Positions 34,551 through 47,400 of a DNA stretch of 64,000 nt are shown here, piece by piece. The notes below the pieces were generated by a model. That model was not told the DNA's origin and did no database searches. It was given only the letters and a program-made list of their open reading frames with translations. The stretch lies in assembly GCA_029216955.1 (NCBI GenBank), contig JANAVB010023996.1:18429242-18493241 (forward strand). Reading direction: 5' to 3'. Numbering within the stretch: the stretch's first letter is position 1; every line of letters begins with the position of its first letter. The translations under genes were made by a program, and so were the position numbers. The DNA is from Iris pallida. Lineage: Eukaryota; Streptophyta; Magnoliopsida; Asparagales; Iridaceae.

Positions 34551-37500
34551 AAGGTCTCCATCCCGGAGCAAACTAGCAAAGAGGGAACGAGTCATCATCC
34601 AGCTCGAGGCAAACAGTTAGCTTCTGAGGGTATCATCGTCGAACAACTCTTCATTATGAAAGAAGTACGACCTCCTATTGTCGGTAAGCACCTGACTTCA
34701 TTTTTTAATTTTTACCATAAATGGCATGCTTTCTGCGATATGGTCTTGAAGAGGCATTTGGCATTTTCATCTTGTGGATATTGCTTTTGAAGACATACAG
34801 ACTTTCAATGCCTAACTTCTCGTCCTTCTGACATCTTTTACGCAGTCCCTGTACCATCAACTTTCCTCAAGGGCTTCTTTTTGGCTTTAACCGATGGCAT
34901 CGGCGGCAGTGGTGCCATAGAGGCATTTTCCCATTCTTCTGTTCGGAGACTCGCTTTCGGTCAACCAAGAATTCGTCTGGCCATGGTTAGGGAACAAGGC
35001 CTTACCTATCTCTGTCGCATGATGGATCGAGGCCGGTTGTTGGATACTCGTAATACTGCTGAAATGCTGAAACCTCATTTCTTGTTCGACGACGAATTGG
35101 TATTGTCGAAAGCAGCATTTTTAGACATTATCGAAGACTAGTATTTCGACAATACCGGTGGCACTCCTTTTTTCGTGCCTTTCGTTTCTCATCATCTCTA
35201 CTTTTTGCTTCTTCTGCCTATCTGAAACGCGCAGCATGTGCTGGGATCTGACACCCGAATGCCAAAACCTGCTAGTTGGCCGTATTGAGGAGGAGGTCTA
35301 TTCTGACCCAAAGGATTGCTTTCGTGCTATGCCTGAGGGTTTGCATACCACGCTATGTGTCCTGCTCCCCAGCCAGGTATCTGAAGCATTCGCTGCTGAG
35401 GCGCGCCCCTATCGTGCTTCTCTTTTTGCCAATAGGTTACTATTTGCCTGTTGTACTTACCCGATGGGTAACTTTCACGTCGATGGATGTATCCATCCTG
35501 AATTGGAGTGGAAAGCATTGTCCCTTTTGGCAATGAGAAAGTTCAAGGGGGACTTGAAGGAAGCGGCTATTTATAGCTGCGTTAAAGCCTTCGTGCACAG
35601 AATTGCTGTCAACCGTGCTCTTTTCCTCCCCCTGTTGGAGATGTTCAATCATCATACAAGGACGTTCTTCACTCCCTGCAGTGAGTTGGGTTTAGCTCTT
35701 CACGGGATTCGTGCCCTATCCATGTTACCATGGGGAAGTCAGCCTTATGATGAGTATACTCCCTGTAAGAAGGAGTTCTTTGCCTTGGAGACCGAGCATC
35801 CTGCTATGATGAATGTGTACAAGGAGCTATTCTGTAATTAGCAAGTGTGCAGGTAGCAAGACCAGGCGCAGGACTCGTCCCAGATCCAAGCTTGGGTCAA
35901 TTATATCTTCATCCGAGTTCCCTCGCGACGGGGATGCCCTACTATTCCTCGCGCCCATCGTACATTGCTGATGAGGTAGATGATATGATGAGTGCCGCTG
36001 GGGTATCGACTCCGTCTGTCGATGCTGAGGGTGGTTCCACTTCTAACATTCACAGCTTCTTCAGCCAGAATCTGGTCCCAGTGAGCCTAAAAGCAACCTT
36101 GGCAGCCTTTTTGATGGTGTGGCTGCGGATGGCTGTAGTGTTGGGGGGTTCTAGTTTCGCTAGCCGAATTAGCCAGGATCTGATCCTGCCCGCAATGAGG
36201 TTCGCTTTTAGGCAACCTTTTTCGTTGTTATCGGCTATGGCGTGCAACCCGCTGCGCGATCTGCAGGAGTTTTCCCAGAAGATTCTTAATTGTGAGGGTA
36301 GTGACAAGGACTTCCCGTTAGTTGAGCTCCCTTATCACTACCTGATGGGTTGGTTGGCTCTGCATAGTCCCGGTCTGATAAAATTTGATACAATTTTGGG
36401 ATATGAGAGGCGAGGGATGAAAGTAAGCACAATTATGAGCGCGCGGTGTGGGGTCTCTCGGGACCTTCCTACTTGTCGGTGGATGCTGGGTCGGTTAGGA
36501 GAGTATGCCTTCTATTGGGTCCTGCCCTCCTATGGTAGCTTCCGTTCTGACGAGAAGTTGATGGACGAGGACCTGACCCCTGGGGAGCTCTTCTAGTTGT
36601 AGTCCATCCATCCTTCCCACCTGGTGTATAGGAACCAAAATTGAGTATTTTTGGAGCCCTTTTTACCCAGTTGTTTCGCCCGCCAATTTGGCTATAGCCA
36701 CACGATGATGGGTAATCCGAACCCCTATCTTGGCAATGAAGGTAGTCTCTTAGACGGTGCTCGGGCCTGGCATTATTATAAGGCCAGTCGTACGAGGGCC
36801 ATATTTACTACCCGTCCTTTACGGGGGGGTCTTCTATACTCATCTGCCCAGCTTTATTGTGTATACAACACCTTCTCGTCGGAGTATGGTCGTCAGTAGA
36901 GTCTGCTTAAGGGGACGAAATTCGAAACCCCTCCTTCACCCTTTCCGCTTCCATCCGGGATAGTGTCCTCTGAGAGCGAGGCCAATGATGGTTCTAGCTC
37001 GTCTACAGAGGAGAGAGAGAAGGAACGAAGTCTCGGTAGCTTACGAGGATACCCGCTCTTGCCCGGGAAAACTTTCCTTCCTGCAAAAAGAGTCCAAATG
37101 ACCCCTGTGCCTATAAAGGGTACAATGACTTCTTATGCTGGGTCTTCCTTCGGGGTAAGTCTTTTTATTCTTCAAACTTGTCCGTTCCTTTCACAACTTA
37201 TGACTGTGCGGTTTGAGCAGGCGGGACCTTCTTGGTCAGAGCGGGGATTTTCTGAAGGGCCTATGCTTGATGCGCCTCGAAACATGGGGGCCGATGAGGG
37301 GGACGCCAACGCCGCTCGTTCTGATCCTGGAGGTATTCCTCCTCCTGCCCTCATGTGGGCCCGTGTTGGAGTCGATGCTCTGACTGTCGGACAAACGATC
37401 GACGATACAGCCATCAAAGCCAAGGCCCAAGGAAATGCTACAAGGCCAGTCTCGACGGTTACGGTGGTTGTAGAGACGACTATGCCCCCGAACCATCGAG

Positions 37501-38323
37501 CGTCTCATTGACGGCTTCTTCTATGTTCGCTCTAGTATAGAGGCAGAGTTCAGTTCTCGCTTCTGCTCCTGGTCCTTGGGTTGCAGCTTCTCCAGTGACG
37601 TTAATGAGTCTGGCTGATAAGGAATATTGTGCCCAGCTATTGCTGGAGGCCATCTACAACGCTTTGACTCGTGGTATAATAGGCATCTTGCGCGGCTAGC
37701 CGTTGGCCGGATGGATCCAGAACCTAGTGGAAGGTTAGTTGCAGCTCTTGTGCAATTATCCAGAATATGAGGCTCAGGTCGTGATTGTAAAAGGATCCCT
37801 GGCTGACTTAAAAACCGTTGCCCTAGAACTCCACGGTCTCGATCACACCCTACCGATCTTAGCTACAGCAGAACTAGAGAAGATGGTTTCTAAGAAGTCC
37901 CGCCAAGAGCAGATGCGCCAGGCTCTTTCTGATCAACTTGTGGAGGTCGGATGAAAGATTGCCGAACTGGCTTACGCTGAAGTGGCTCGAGTCTGCCATC
38001 ATGCAGCCACGGAGGAGCACTGCAGAGACCTCTGGGAACAGATTCAGAAGCTGACAGATGCTCTGGTCCTTGCCGAATGTGACCTAAAGGAATCAGATGA
38101 CCAGGAAGAGGTCTTTCACCAACGTTCGGAGGCTCTGACTCAAGAGAGGGCGGATATCGGCATCCGTCAGGCTGAATTGGCCCTTGCACGTCATGCTTGG
38201 ACCCTTGTCGGAGCCGAGACTGCCAGACGCCAGGAGGCCGATAGGAGGGCCCGCACATGGATCGCACAGCGGAGGGCTTATTTGATGAGCCAACTGGAAG
38301 ACCTTCAGGACCAGTCTTCCTAG
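34551..38323 (+). pseudogene. Antisense PMD/coiled-coil gene of Tat2
   Basis: Homologue of the antisense gene of element A, on the plus strand of a minus-strand Tat element. An intron at 34,684-34,845 (162 nt, GTAAGC...TACGCAG) joins PPIV to VPVPSTFLKGFF in frame. The PMD-like core is at 35,600-35,770 (FLPLLEMFNHHTRTFFTP, SELGLALHGIRALSMLP). The second part, 35,940-36,595, has ATLAAFLMVWLRMAVV and ELPYHYLMGWLALHSP. The coiled coil is at 37,740-38,323 (GIRQAELALARHAWTL). Stops and frame changes (35,139; 35,839; 36,594; 37,509; 37,952) make it inactive unless some are further introns. The left end is the CACTA 1 junction at 34,550. Confidence 0.82.
34684..34845 (+). other. Intron in Tat2 antisense gene
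   Basis: The donor is ATTGTCG/GTAAGCACC and the acceptor CTTTTACGCAG/TCCCTG. Removing 162 nt keeps the frame open (phase-1 junction, codon GTC). Confidence 0.75.
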
Positions 38324-38469
38324 TTTTGATTTACTGCTCCTTTTTGTCTTTCAACTTGTGAGGGACCATATGTATTTTTTTGTAATAGAAAACATTGTCT
38401 TCTTTGTATTTGAAGTTTTTGTTTTTCCTTCTCTGTTTTGTCTATCTTTATGGTTGTGAATCCTATACA

Positions 38470-39130
38470 TAGATGAGAATTCCCTCAGAGAGGATATCTT
38501 CATTAGGGACGGGGTGTTTACTCAGAGGTTATATGGACATGGCAAACACGGAAGTTTTTGTAGAGATACTTTTCTTAGTCAGAGGTAATATAGACATGCT
38601 AAGGATAGACTCTCCTGGGGTATAGAATGACTCAGAGGTAATATGGCAGTGAAGGTTCTATAGATGACAATTGTGGGGAACTATCAGGGAAATGGTGCAT
38701 TGCTCATAGGTTATATGGACATGGAAAGCATCCTTCTTCCTAGAATAATAGTTCAGAGGTAATATGGATGTGACTATTTTTCTTAGGGAGTTATGACAAC
38801 TTTGGGGTTATCATAACGGGGTGACTACTCAGAGGTAATATGGACATGGTAGACACGATGTAGAATAACACTTCAGAGGTAATATGGACGTAAAATGTTT
38901 TCTAGGATGTCATGACAACTTTGGGGTTATCATAACGGGGTGACTACTCAGAGGTAATATGGATATGGTAGGCATGATGTAAATAGCACTTAAGAGGTAA
39001 TATGGACGTAAAATATTTTCTAAGGATTATGACAGCTTACAACTGTTGTGGAGGAGGTGACTACTCAGAGGTAGAAAGTATATCGTAGACACATCTTAGG
39101 ATAACATTTCAGAAGCGAGGTCATAAAATG
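38470..39130. repeat. Tandem-repeat block of Tat2
   Basis: Units share ACTCAGAGGTAATATGGACA with Tat1 (3,262-3,965) at intervals of about 60 bases. CATAACGGGGTGACTACTCA is repeated at about 38,812 and 38,931. The position, between antisense gene and sense coding region, is conserved. Confidence 0.85.
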
Positions 39131-39172
39131 TTTCCCTAGAGATTCATGATGATTACTGGTTCATCGTGTTGG

Positions 39173-39936
39173 GAGCCTAGTTCGGATGGACCCTCATAAC
39201 TCCATCTCGAGGCGTAGAGAAAGGGATGAGCCCTTGAGCGTTGTCCCGTGCTGGCGGAAGGTTGACTACTTCCATCGTTGCCTTTGGAGTAGGGATGATG
39301 CCATCTTGCGCCTCTGTGGCTGGAAAAATCCCGAACTGGAGAGTAACCATGTTGGCTGTGACGGTCTTCTCTTCGTAATCCAACGTTGGCGTTAATGAGG
39401 TACTAAATTTGCCCCTTCAACATATAGCAGTTCTGTGTTGAGTGATGGACGTACTGGTGATAATGGCAGTACTTGGGATGGTCCACCTTTTCCACTTCAT
39501 CGGGATGCCTGGGTGGCAGAATGGACAGTTTGCCACTCTTCATAAGCATCTCGAAGAGCTCCAGCATATCCTCGTCATTGAAGGAGTAAGTCTCCCCCGG
39601 CCTCTGCACTTTCGCAGACTTGGGGTTCACAACTGCTGAACCTTTGGAGATGTTGACAGTCATGGCTTGCTTGCCTTTTTCGTCTTTAGGGTTGTTACTG
39701 TACGAGCGTCTTCCCTTGTCTTCGGGTGCAGGAAAGTGTAGCCCAAGGAGCTGCGCGTTCTGGGCTTTCCTTTGTGCGGCATCCGCTTCTGTAATGAAAG
39801 CCGTCCACTCTGTACAGGGGGCACTGTGCCACAATTTTATAGCGGGTAGCATGTTCTTGCGGCAGCAGTCCATAAGCATGGGCTTGGGAATGCCGGGTGG
39901 TAATTTGAGGGCTGCCTGGCGGGTAGCATGTTCTTC
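39173..39936 (-). pseudogene. gag C-terminal part of Tat2
   Basis: The minus strand encodes AALKLPPGIPKPMLMDCCRK, then a knuckle YCHYHQYVHHSTQNCYMLK, NMVTLQFG and VMRVHPN, matching D2 gag. A one-base loss after VHP gives a stop. Just past that point similarity ends and the tandem-repeat block begins. Protease, RT, RNase H and integrase are therefore deleted in Tat2. The N-terminal side is broken at about 39,937 by the Tekay/Del-like array and resumes at 47,982 with part of gag missing. Confidence 0.85.
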
Positions 39937-40403
39937 CAGCCATTTTGTAACTACGAAACCTCGACGACTTCTACCCACCTTTGGTCATACTACTCCCTCA
40001 AAGGTACGTCACTAAAACTTTATATCCTTCCATTTAGTTGCTAGAATCATTACCCATAGATATCTAAGACATATGGCATCTATAATCTTCCCATATCTAT
40101 AAAACGCACAAAATTACATAATCAAGCAATATTATACTATAACATAAGAATTTCTGATAAATTCTAGACAGCACGATCATTCGTCATCCCGAAATAGAAA
40201 GAGACGAAAATTAATGGTTCGAAAGACAAGAAAGAATGATTGAGAACAAATATGAAATTCAAGGACGTAGAGAAATTTTTAGGAGAATTTTCAAGGCAGT
40301 GTGGATTAAGATTTCTATGGTTTAGTCAAGTCGCAGGCTCGTATCAGTACAGTTACGTAACCGATACGATATGCTCTGACCTGCACGAGCTACCAAAAAA
40401 ACT

Positions 40404-43400
40404 TGTCACGACCCGCACCCGCTTTTTGGATGCAAGTACATGCACAAGCCAGCTACACAATCAAGTGGACTCCAGCCCAACTCGAAATACGTAAACGCTG
40501 TCAAAAGCATGGTAAACTGCTAAATCATGGCAAATATAACTATATCTCAACCCACCATAAGAATATAAAACATGAATGAACACTATGGGTCGTGGTCTGC
40601 AGCCCACTAGCATATATGTCCGATAAGACTCCAAAGAATATAACAAGAGTCTTTGAACTGAATCAATAAGCAGGATATCTCATAATAAGGAATGTATAGC
40701 ACGAAAGGATAACAATGTAATATTACTGACAAATACCTGAATCATGCATCACAATCATCTACCATCCCGCTCTGCTAACTAACTCCATACAATCACTAAA
40801 CATGAAGAGATCATCAGGTCCTCAGGGGACATAGCAAGATACATAAAAATATGTCTATCTAGCAGTTCTATCATGCATAAGAATATAAACAGGATATAAA
40901 CAAGGAACAAGACATACACATGGAAAGAGACGATGACCAAAACTGCCAACAAGTGAATATCGACAAGTGGCTACTGACAGGTGACTATGAACTGGAATAC
41001 AAGAACAACTACACGTAACTGAACTGTTGGATGAACAAGTGAACACGAGATCAATGGAATACCAAACCCTCGTCCCGAGTGGACTCGCAGGTTTGAACTA
41101 ATCACTAACCCTCGTCCCGAGTGTGGACTCTATGGTTAGTTCAAGGTAAGGCACCCACGTCCCGAGTGTGGACTCTCTGGTGCAAATAAACAAGACAACA
41201 TCCTCGTCCCGAGTGTGGACTCACGGATGTAAACAGATCATGGCAAATACCCTCGCCTCGAGTGTGGATTCGCTGGTGCAAATGGTCAACCCTCGTCCCG
41301 AGTGTGGACTCTCTGGTTGAGGAACGATAACAGGAAGTTGTAGTTCAATTACACGTACTTGTACCAAGACACGACTCAGTCGAGGCATAGGTTGGACAAG
41401 GTACAACTCATGTTAAGATACGGGTAAGGTAACTCTAGCATGAAATATAAAGTGAACAAGCCTGGTGTAACTATAGTATCTAATCATGAAGCTGATATAC
41501 AAGTAAGACGATAATCTAGTAAAACATGGAACGCAGAAAACATATAAATAAACTCACATGAAATAGAGAATAAGATGATAACATGTAAAAACCAGAAGAA
41601 CTGTAAGCATGAAAATAAACTATAGAGGGAGGCAAGGTATCTTGCCTGGTTGTAGCACGAAGAACCAACAATATACCGTCAACTGGTAAGCCATAAAGTC
41701 CAAATCTCACAACTATCTTCATAAGCGGAAATAAATATTGCCAACATTCTCAGAATAGTCAAATTAGCTAGGATTGCCTGTCCTTAAGTCCAATTCTGGA
41801 TACAGGGGCAAAACGGTCATTTCGGGCCAAAACAGTATCCGCCGTTGGACCCACATTGCACGGAAAAGTATGCCAGAGTCAATGGTCTCTAAAGTCGTCA
41901 AACTACATGTCTATGGATTCGTTTTGATGATACGAACCTAACCGTATGTCCAAAGTTGGATTCCAATAGCCCGTGCACAAAATCGTCCGTTGAATCGGAT
42001 CGTGGGGCCCACGAAACGGCGATCCGATCAACTGTCTCATAATCGGATCAAACTTGGGATACAGGACCAGAAAAACAATATGGTCCTGTTGACGAATGTT
42101 TCGTCTCGATCTGACGAACGTGCACAAAGTAATTGACTAATTTGCAAAGAGGTTGATACGGGGTATCTCTACGGATACAGCTCGATTTCGTCGCGCACAC
42201 ACATCGATATCGAGTTCCGTCGAATCCCACACGTCCACAACATCCCTAAGTGCCTTTCGATGCTTACGGGTTGCGACCACGTCGCCCGGTTTGTCGGGAG
42301 GCATGCCGTATCGGGAAATTTCTAAAAAATCTCACTGTTTTAAAAACTATTTTTGGCCATTTTGGAAATCGAATAACTTTGTACCTACTCGATGGAATCA
42401 GGATCCATAAAACGGGTTTTACTGTCGTATATGTTGTCTAAACACCTGTTTATTTAGATTTTCGAATAGGTCGTTGGATTGGCAATGGTTTGCCGTCCAA
42501 ATTGTGTGTCTTGAACTGTCGTTCTGTCATGTTTTGACAGTTTTATGCTCGACTTTGCGTCGAATTTATGGACTGATGGGTTCTCTATGTCGAAACATAA
42601 ATGCTAGGGTTTCTATATGGTTATATAGGCTTCCTAATGAACTTTACGGAATCGAAAATGAACAAACGTTGATAGAGAAATCATACCACAAATTTAGGGG
42701 CTCGGGGACTCCTGTCGCTGTTGTTGTCTTTGCTGCCTCCGTGGATGCAGTTTTGCGTGCTGGACCGTCTCCGACGATGCACGGCAGTGGCCACGGCGGA
42801 GGGGCGCGTGCATCGGGAACTGTCGGGGGAGGTCAGCTTTTGTTTTAGTTTTTAGGGTTTAGCCTCTCTCTCGAACTCTTTTTTTTATATGCGAGCAATT
42901 ATAGATACTTGGGGGGGGGGGTCGGGTTCTACTGGATTTTCCCATGGATCGGGTGTGTATGGGATCGGCTCTGTTGGGAGGGGGTAGGTTTGTTTGCTAT
43001 GTGGGGGTTTTGGCTCGGCTAGGCTGGGATGGTTGGTATTTTGCTTTTATTCTATTTTTTGCTTATTCTTTTTCTTTTTTTTCTTTTTCTATGTTAATAA
43101 ATATACATATATTTTTATATATAACTATGTATACACATATATTTATATAGGTTATCATATTTCATAAATTCCCAAAAAGTCTTAGTATTAATTACACATA
43201 TATAAAATTTATGTAACAAGGATTTAACAATCAACTAATCGTTATTATTTTAATCAACAATAATAATAGTAATATTAATCATAACTACAACTAAAATAAA
43301 CTAACAAAGGGTATACTACGGGTGACACATTATTCCTCTAATTAATAAGTCCACCGAAAGTCGTGCAAAATTCTAAAATATCATATCAATATTAATAACA

Positions 43401-43888
43401 CTATATTATACGCATAACAATATTTAGAAAAATATTTGTCACTCCAAAAATTAAAATATGAAGTATATGCATCTATATAAATTTTGTCTACATGGGCGTC
43501 TTGGTCTCACATCATGCCTACATAGGCTCGGGTTCTGTTCGGGTTCAGTTTGACTGGTTTAACATAACCGGGTCTCTTAAAAAGTCGTAATATTAATAAA
43601 TAAAATAATTAATTATTTATAGTATTCAAGTCGCAACTTTGAATGGTTTTCCTAGTTAGAGTACCCATATGGCTCGGTCTTCCCTACCATAGCTCAAACA
43701 CTAGTCAAAGCACTCGACTACACTCTCCGTGCCATAATTTCTCGTCATCTTTCACTCCAAATCTTAACCATGACTAAAGCCTTCTATCGTAATAACTATT
43801 TAATTAACCATTCGTAAAATTCCAAAAATTCCCGCTTAATTCAAATAAAAAAATAAAAAAATTCAAAATACCGGAAAGAGGAGTTACA
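40404..43888 (-). repeat. LTR Y1 (3,485 bp)
   Basis: It begins TGTCACGACCCGCACCC and ends GAGGAGTTACA on the plus strand (minus-strand LTR TGTAACTCC...GTGACA). It matches LTR Y2 along its whole length with scattered substitutions. It includes a minisatellite, a poly-G run near 42,911 and a leader-like AAACCCTAAA region (minus strand) near 42,860. Confidence 0.82.
41060..41335. repeat. Minisatellite CCCTCGTCCCGAGTGTGGAC in LTR Y1
   Basis: Seven copies of (A)CCCTCGTCCCGAGTGTGGACTC separated by 15-35 bases, each followed by variants of TCTCTGGTT. It is conserved in LTR Y2. Confidence 0.9.
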
Positions 43889-44028
43889 AATCTACCCAGC
43901 TTAAAAATAATTTCGTCCTCGAAATTATAATTCATAACTATTCCTTAAAATCCAAAAAGAAAGTCTACTTTTACCTTAATCTCCTTAAATTTTAATTCTC
44001 CAAAAATAGTTTATATCCTTCTCCCAGC
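43889..44028 (-). other. 3' tail of Tekay/Del-like element with polypurine-like tract
   Basis: The minus strand reads TTCGAGGACGAAATTA then TTTTTAAGCTGGGTAGATT before LTR start TGTAACTCC. AAGCTGGGTAGA takes the place of the usual polypurine tract. This short piece is all that remains between the two LTR-leader units. Confidence 0.7.
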
Positions 44029-44490
44029 CATTTTGTAACTACGAACCCTCGACGACTTCTACCTACCTTTGGTCACACTACTCCCTCAAATGTATGTCAC
44101 TAAAACTTTATATCCTTCCATCTAGTTGCTATAATCATTACCCATAGATATTTAAGACATATGACATCTATAATCCTCCCATATCTATAAAATGCACAAA
44201 ATTACATAATCAAGCAATATTATACTATAACTTAAGAATTTTTGATAATTCTAGACAGTACGATCATTCGTCACCCCGAAATAGGAAGAGACAAAAATCA
44301 ATGGTTCGGAAGACAAGGAAGAATAATCGAGAACAAATATAAAATTCAAGGACGTAGAGAAATTTCTAGGAGAATTTTCAAGGCAGTGTGGATTGAGATT
44401 TCTATGGTTTAGTCAAGTCGCAGGCTCGTATCAGTACAATTACGTAACCGATGCGATATGCTCTGACCTTCATGGGCTACCAAAAAAACT

Positions 44491-47400
44491 TGTCACGACC
44501 CGTACCCGCTTTTTGGATGCAAGTACGTACGCAAGCCAGCTACGCAATCAGGTGGACTCCAGCCCAACTCGAAATACGTAAACGCTATCAAGAGCATGGT
44601 AAACTGCCAAATCGTGGCAAACATAACTATATCTCAATCCACCATAGGAATATAAAACATGAATGAACACTATGGGTCGTGTTCTGCAGCCCACTAGCAT
44701 ATATGTCCAATAAGACTCCAAAGAATATAATATGAGTCTCTGAACTGAATCAACAAGCAGAATATCTCATAATAAGGAATGTAAAGCACGAAAGGATAAT
44801 AATGTAATATTACTGACAAATACCTGAATCATGCATCACAATCATCTACCATCCCGCGCTGCTAACTAACTCCATGCAATCGCTAAATCTGAAGAGATCA
44901 TCAGGTCCTTAGGGGACATAGCAAGATACATAAAAATATGCCTATCTAGCAGTTCCATCATGCATAAGAATATAAACTGGATATAAACAAGGAACGAGAC
45001 ATACACATAGCAAGAGACTACGACCAAAACTGCCAACAAGTGACTATCAACAAGTGGCTACTGACATGTGACTATGAACTGAAGTACAAGAACAACTACA
45101 CGTAACTGAACTGCTGAATGAACAAGTGAATACGAGATCAATGGAATACCAAACCCTTACCCCGAGTAGACTCGCAGGTTTGAACTAATCACTAACCCTC
45201 GTCCCGACTGTAGACTCTCTGGTTAGTTCAAGGCAAGGCACCCTCGTCCCGAGTGTGGACTCTCTGGTGCGAATAAACAAGACAACATCCTCGTCCCGAG
45301 AGTGGACTTACGAATGTAATCAGATCAAGACAAACACCCTCGCCCCGATTGTGGACTCGCAGGTGCAAACGGCCAACCCTCGTCCCGAGTGTGGACTCTC
45401 TGGTTGAGGAACGATAACGCAGTTCAATTACACGTACTCGTTCCAAGACACGACTCAGTCGAGGCATAGGTGAGACAAGGTACAACTCATGTCAAGACAT
45501 GGGTAAGGACAACTCTAGCATGAACTATAAAGTGAACAAGCCTGGTGTAACTACACTATCCAATCATGAAGCTGATATACAAGCAAGACGATAATCTAGT
45601 AAAACATGGAACGCAGAAAACATATAGATAATGTCACATCAACTAGAGAATAAGATGATAACATGTAAAAATCATAAAAACTATAAGCATAAAAATAAAC
45701 TGTAGAGGGAGGCAAGGTATCTTGCCTGGTGGTAGCACAAAGAACCAACAATATACCGTCAACTGGTAAGCCATAAAGTCCCAATCTCACAACTATCTCC
45801 GTAAACTGAAACAGAAATTGCCAACATTCTCAGAATAGTCAAATTAGCTAGGATTGCCTGTCCTTAAGTCCAATTCTGGATACAGAGGCAAAACGGCCAT
45901 TTCTGGCCAAAACGGTATCCGTCGTTGTACCCGCTTTGCACCAAAAAGCGTACTAGAGTCAATGGTCTCTAAAATTATCAAACTACATGTCTACGAATTC
46001 TTTTTGATGATACGAACCCAACCGTATGTCCAAAGTTGGATTTCGGCAGGCCATGCACAAAATCGCCCGTTGAATCGGATCGTGGGGCCCGCGAAACGGC
46101 GATCCGATCAACTGTCTCAGAATCGGACAAAGCTTGGCATACAGGACCAAAAAAAATGATACGGTCCTGTTGGCGCAAGTTTTGTCTTGATTTGACGAAC
46201 GTTCACAAAGTAATTGATTAATTTGTAAAGAGGCCGATATGGGGTATCTCGATGGATACAGCTCGATTTCGTCGCGCACACACATCGAAATCGAGTTCCG
46301 TCGAATCCTACAAGTCCACAACATCCATACGTGCCTTTTGATGCTTACGAGTTACGACCACGTCGCCCGGATTGTTGGGACACACGCCGTATCGAAAAAT
46401 TTCTAAAAATTCTCACTGTTTTAAAAACTATTTTTGGCCATTTTTGAAATCGAATAACTTTTTACCTACTCGATGAAATCAGGATCCATAAAAAGGGTTT
46501 TACTTTCATATATGTTGTATAAACACCTGTTAATTTAGATTTTCGAACAGGTTGTTGGATTGGCAATGGTTTGCCATCCAAATCGGGTGTCTGGAACTGT
46601 CGTTCTGTCATGTTTTGATAGTTTTCTGCTCGACTTTGTGTCGAATTTATGGACATATGGGTTCTCTATGTCGAAACCTAAATGCTAGGGTTTCTATATG
46701 GTTATATAGGCTTCCTAAAGAACTTTACGGAATCGAAAACAAACAAATGTTGACAGAGAAATCATACCACAAAGTTAGGAGCTCGGGGACTCCTGTCGCT
46801 GTTGCTGTCTTTGCTACTTCCGTGCCTGCTGTTCCACGTGCTGGGCCATCTCCGGTGACACACGACGGTGGCCACGGTGGTGGAACACGTGCATCAGGAA
46901 CTGTTGGGGGAGGTCTGCTTTGGTTTCGGTTTTTAGGGTTTAGCCTCTCTCTCGAACTCTTCCTTTATATACGAGCAATTATAGATACTTGGGGGGGGGG
47001 GGGGTCGGGTTCTACTGGGTTTTCTTATGGATCGGGTGTGTATGGGATCGGCTCTGTTGGGAGGGGGTAGGTTTGTTTGCTATGTGGGGGTTTTGGCTCG
47101 GCTAGGCTGGGATGGTTGGTATTTTGCTTTTATTCTATTTTTTTGTTATTCCTTTTCTTTTTTCCTTTTCTTTTTCTATGTTAATAAATATACATATATT
47201 TCTATATATAACTATGTATACACATATATTTATATAGGTTATCATCTTTCATAAATTCACAAAAAGTCTAAGTATTAATTACACATATATATAAAATTTA
47301 TGTGACAAGGATTTAACAATCAACTAATCGTTATTATTTTAATCAACAATAATAATAGTAATATTAATCATAACTACAACTAAAATAAACTAACAAAGGG

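Noticed and set aside
34473..34790. 105-residue frame starting inside the CACTA end
   Set aside because: It crosses the CACTA/Tat2 junction and reads through the intron at 34,684; only the middle part belongs to the antisense gene.
40240..43150. Reading frames of 60-124 codons inside LTR Y1 and Y2 (for example 42,474-42,848 and 46,552-47,070)
   Set aside because: They lie in noncoding LTRs, are not kept with equal length in both copies and show no domain; treated as chance or minisatellite translations.
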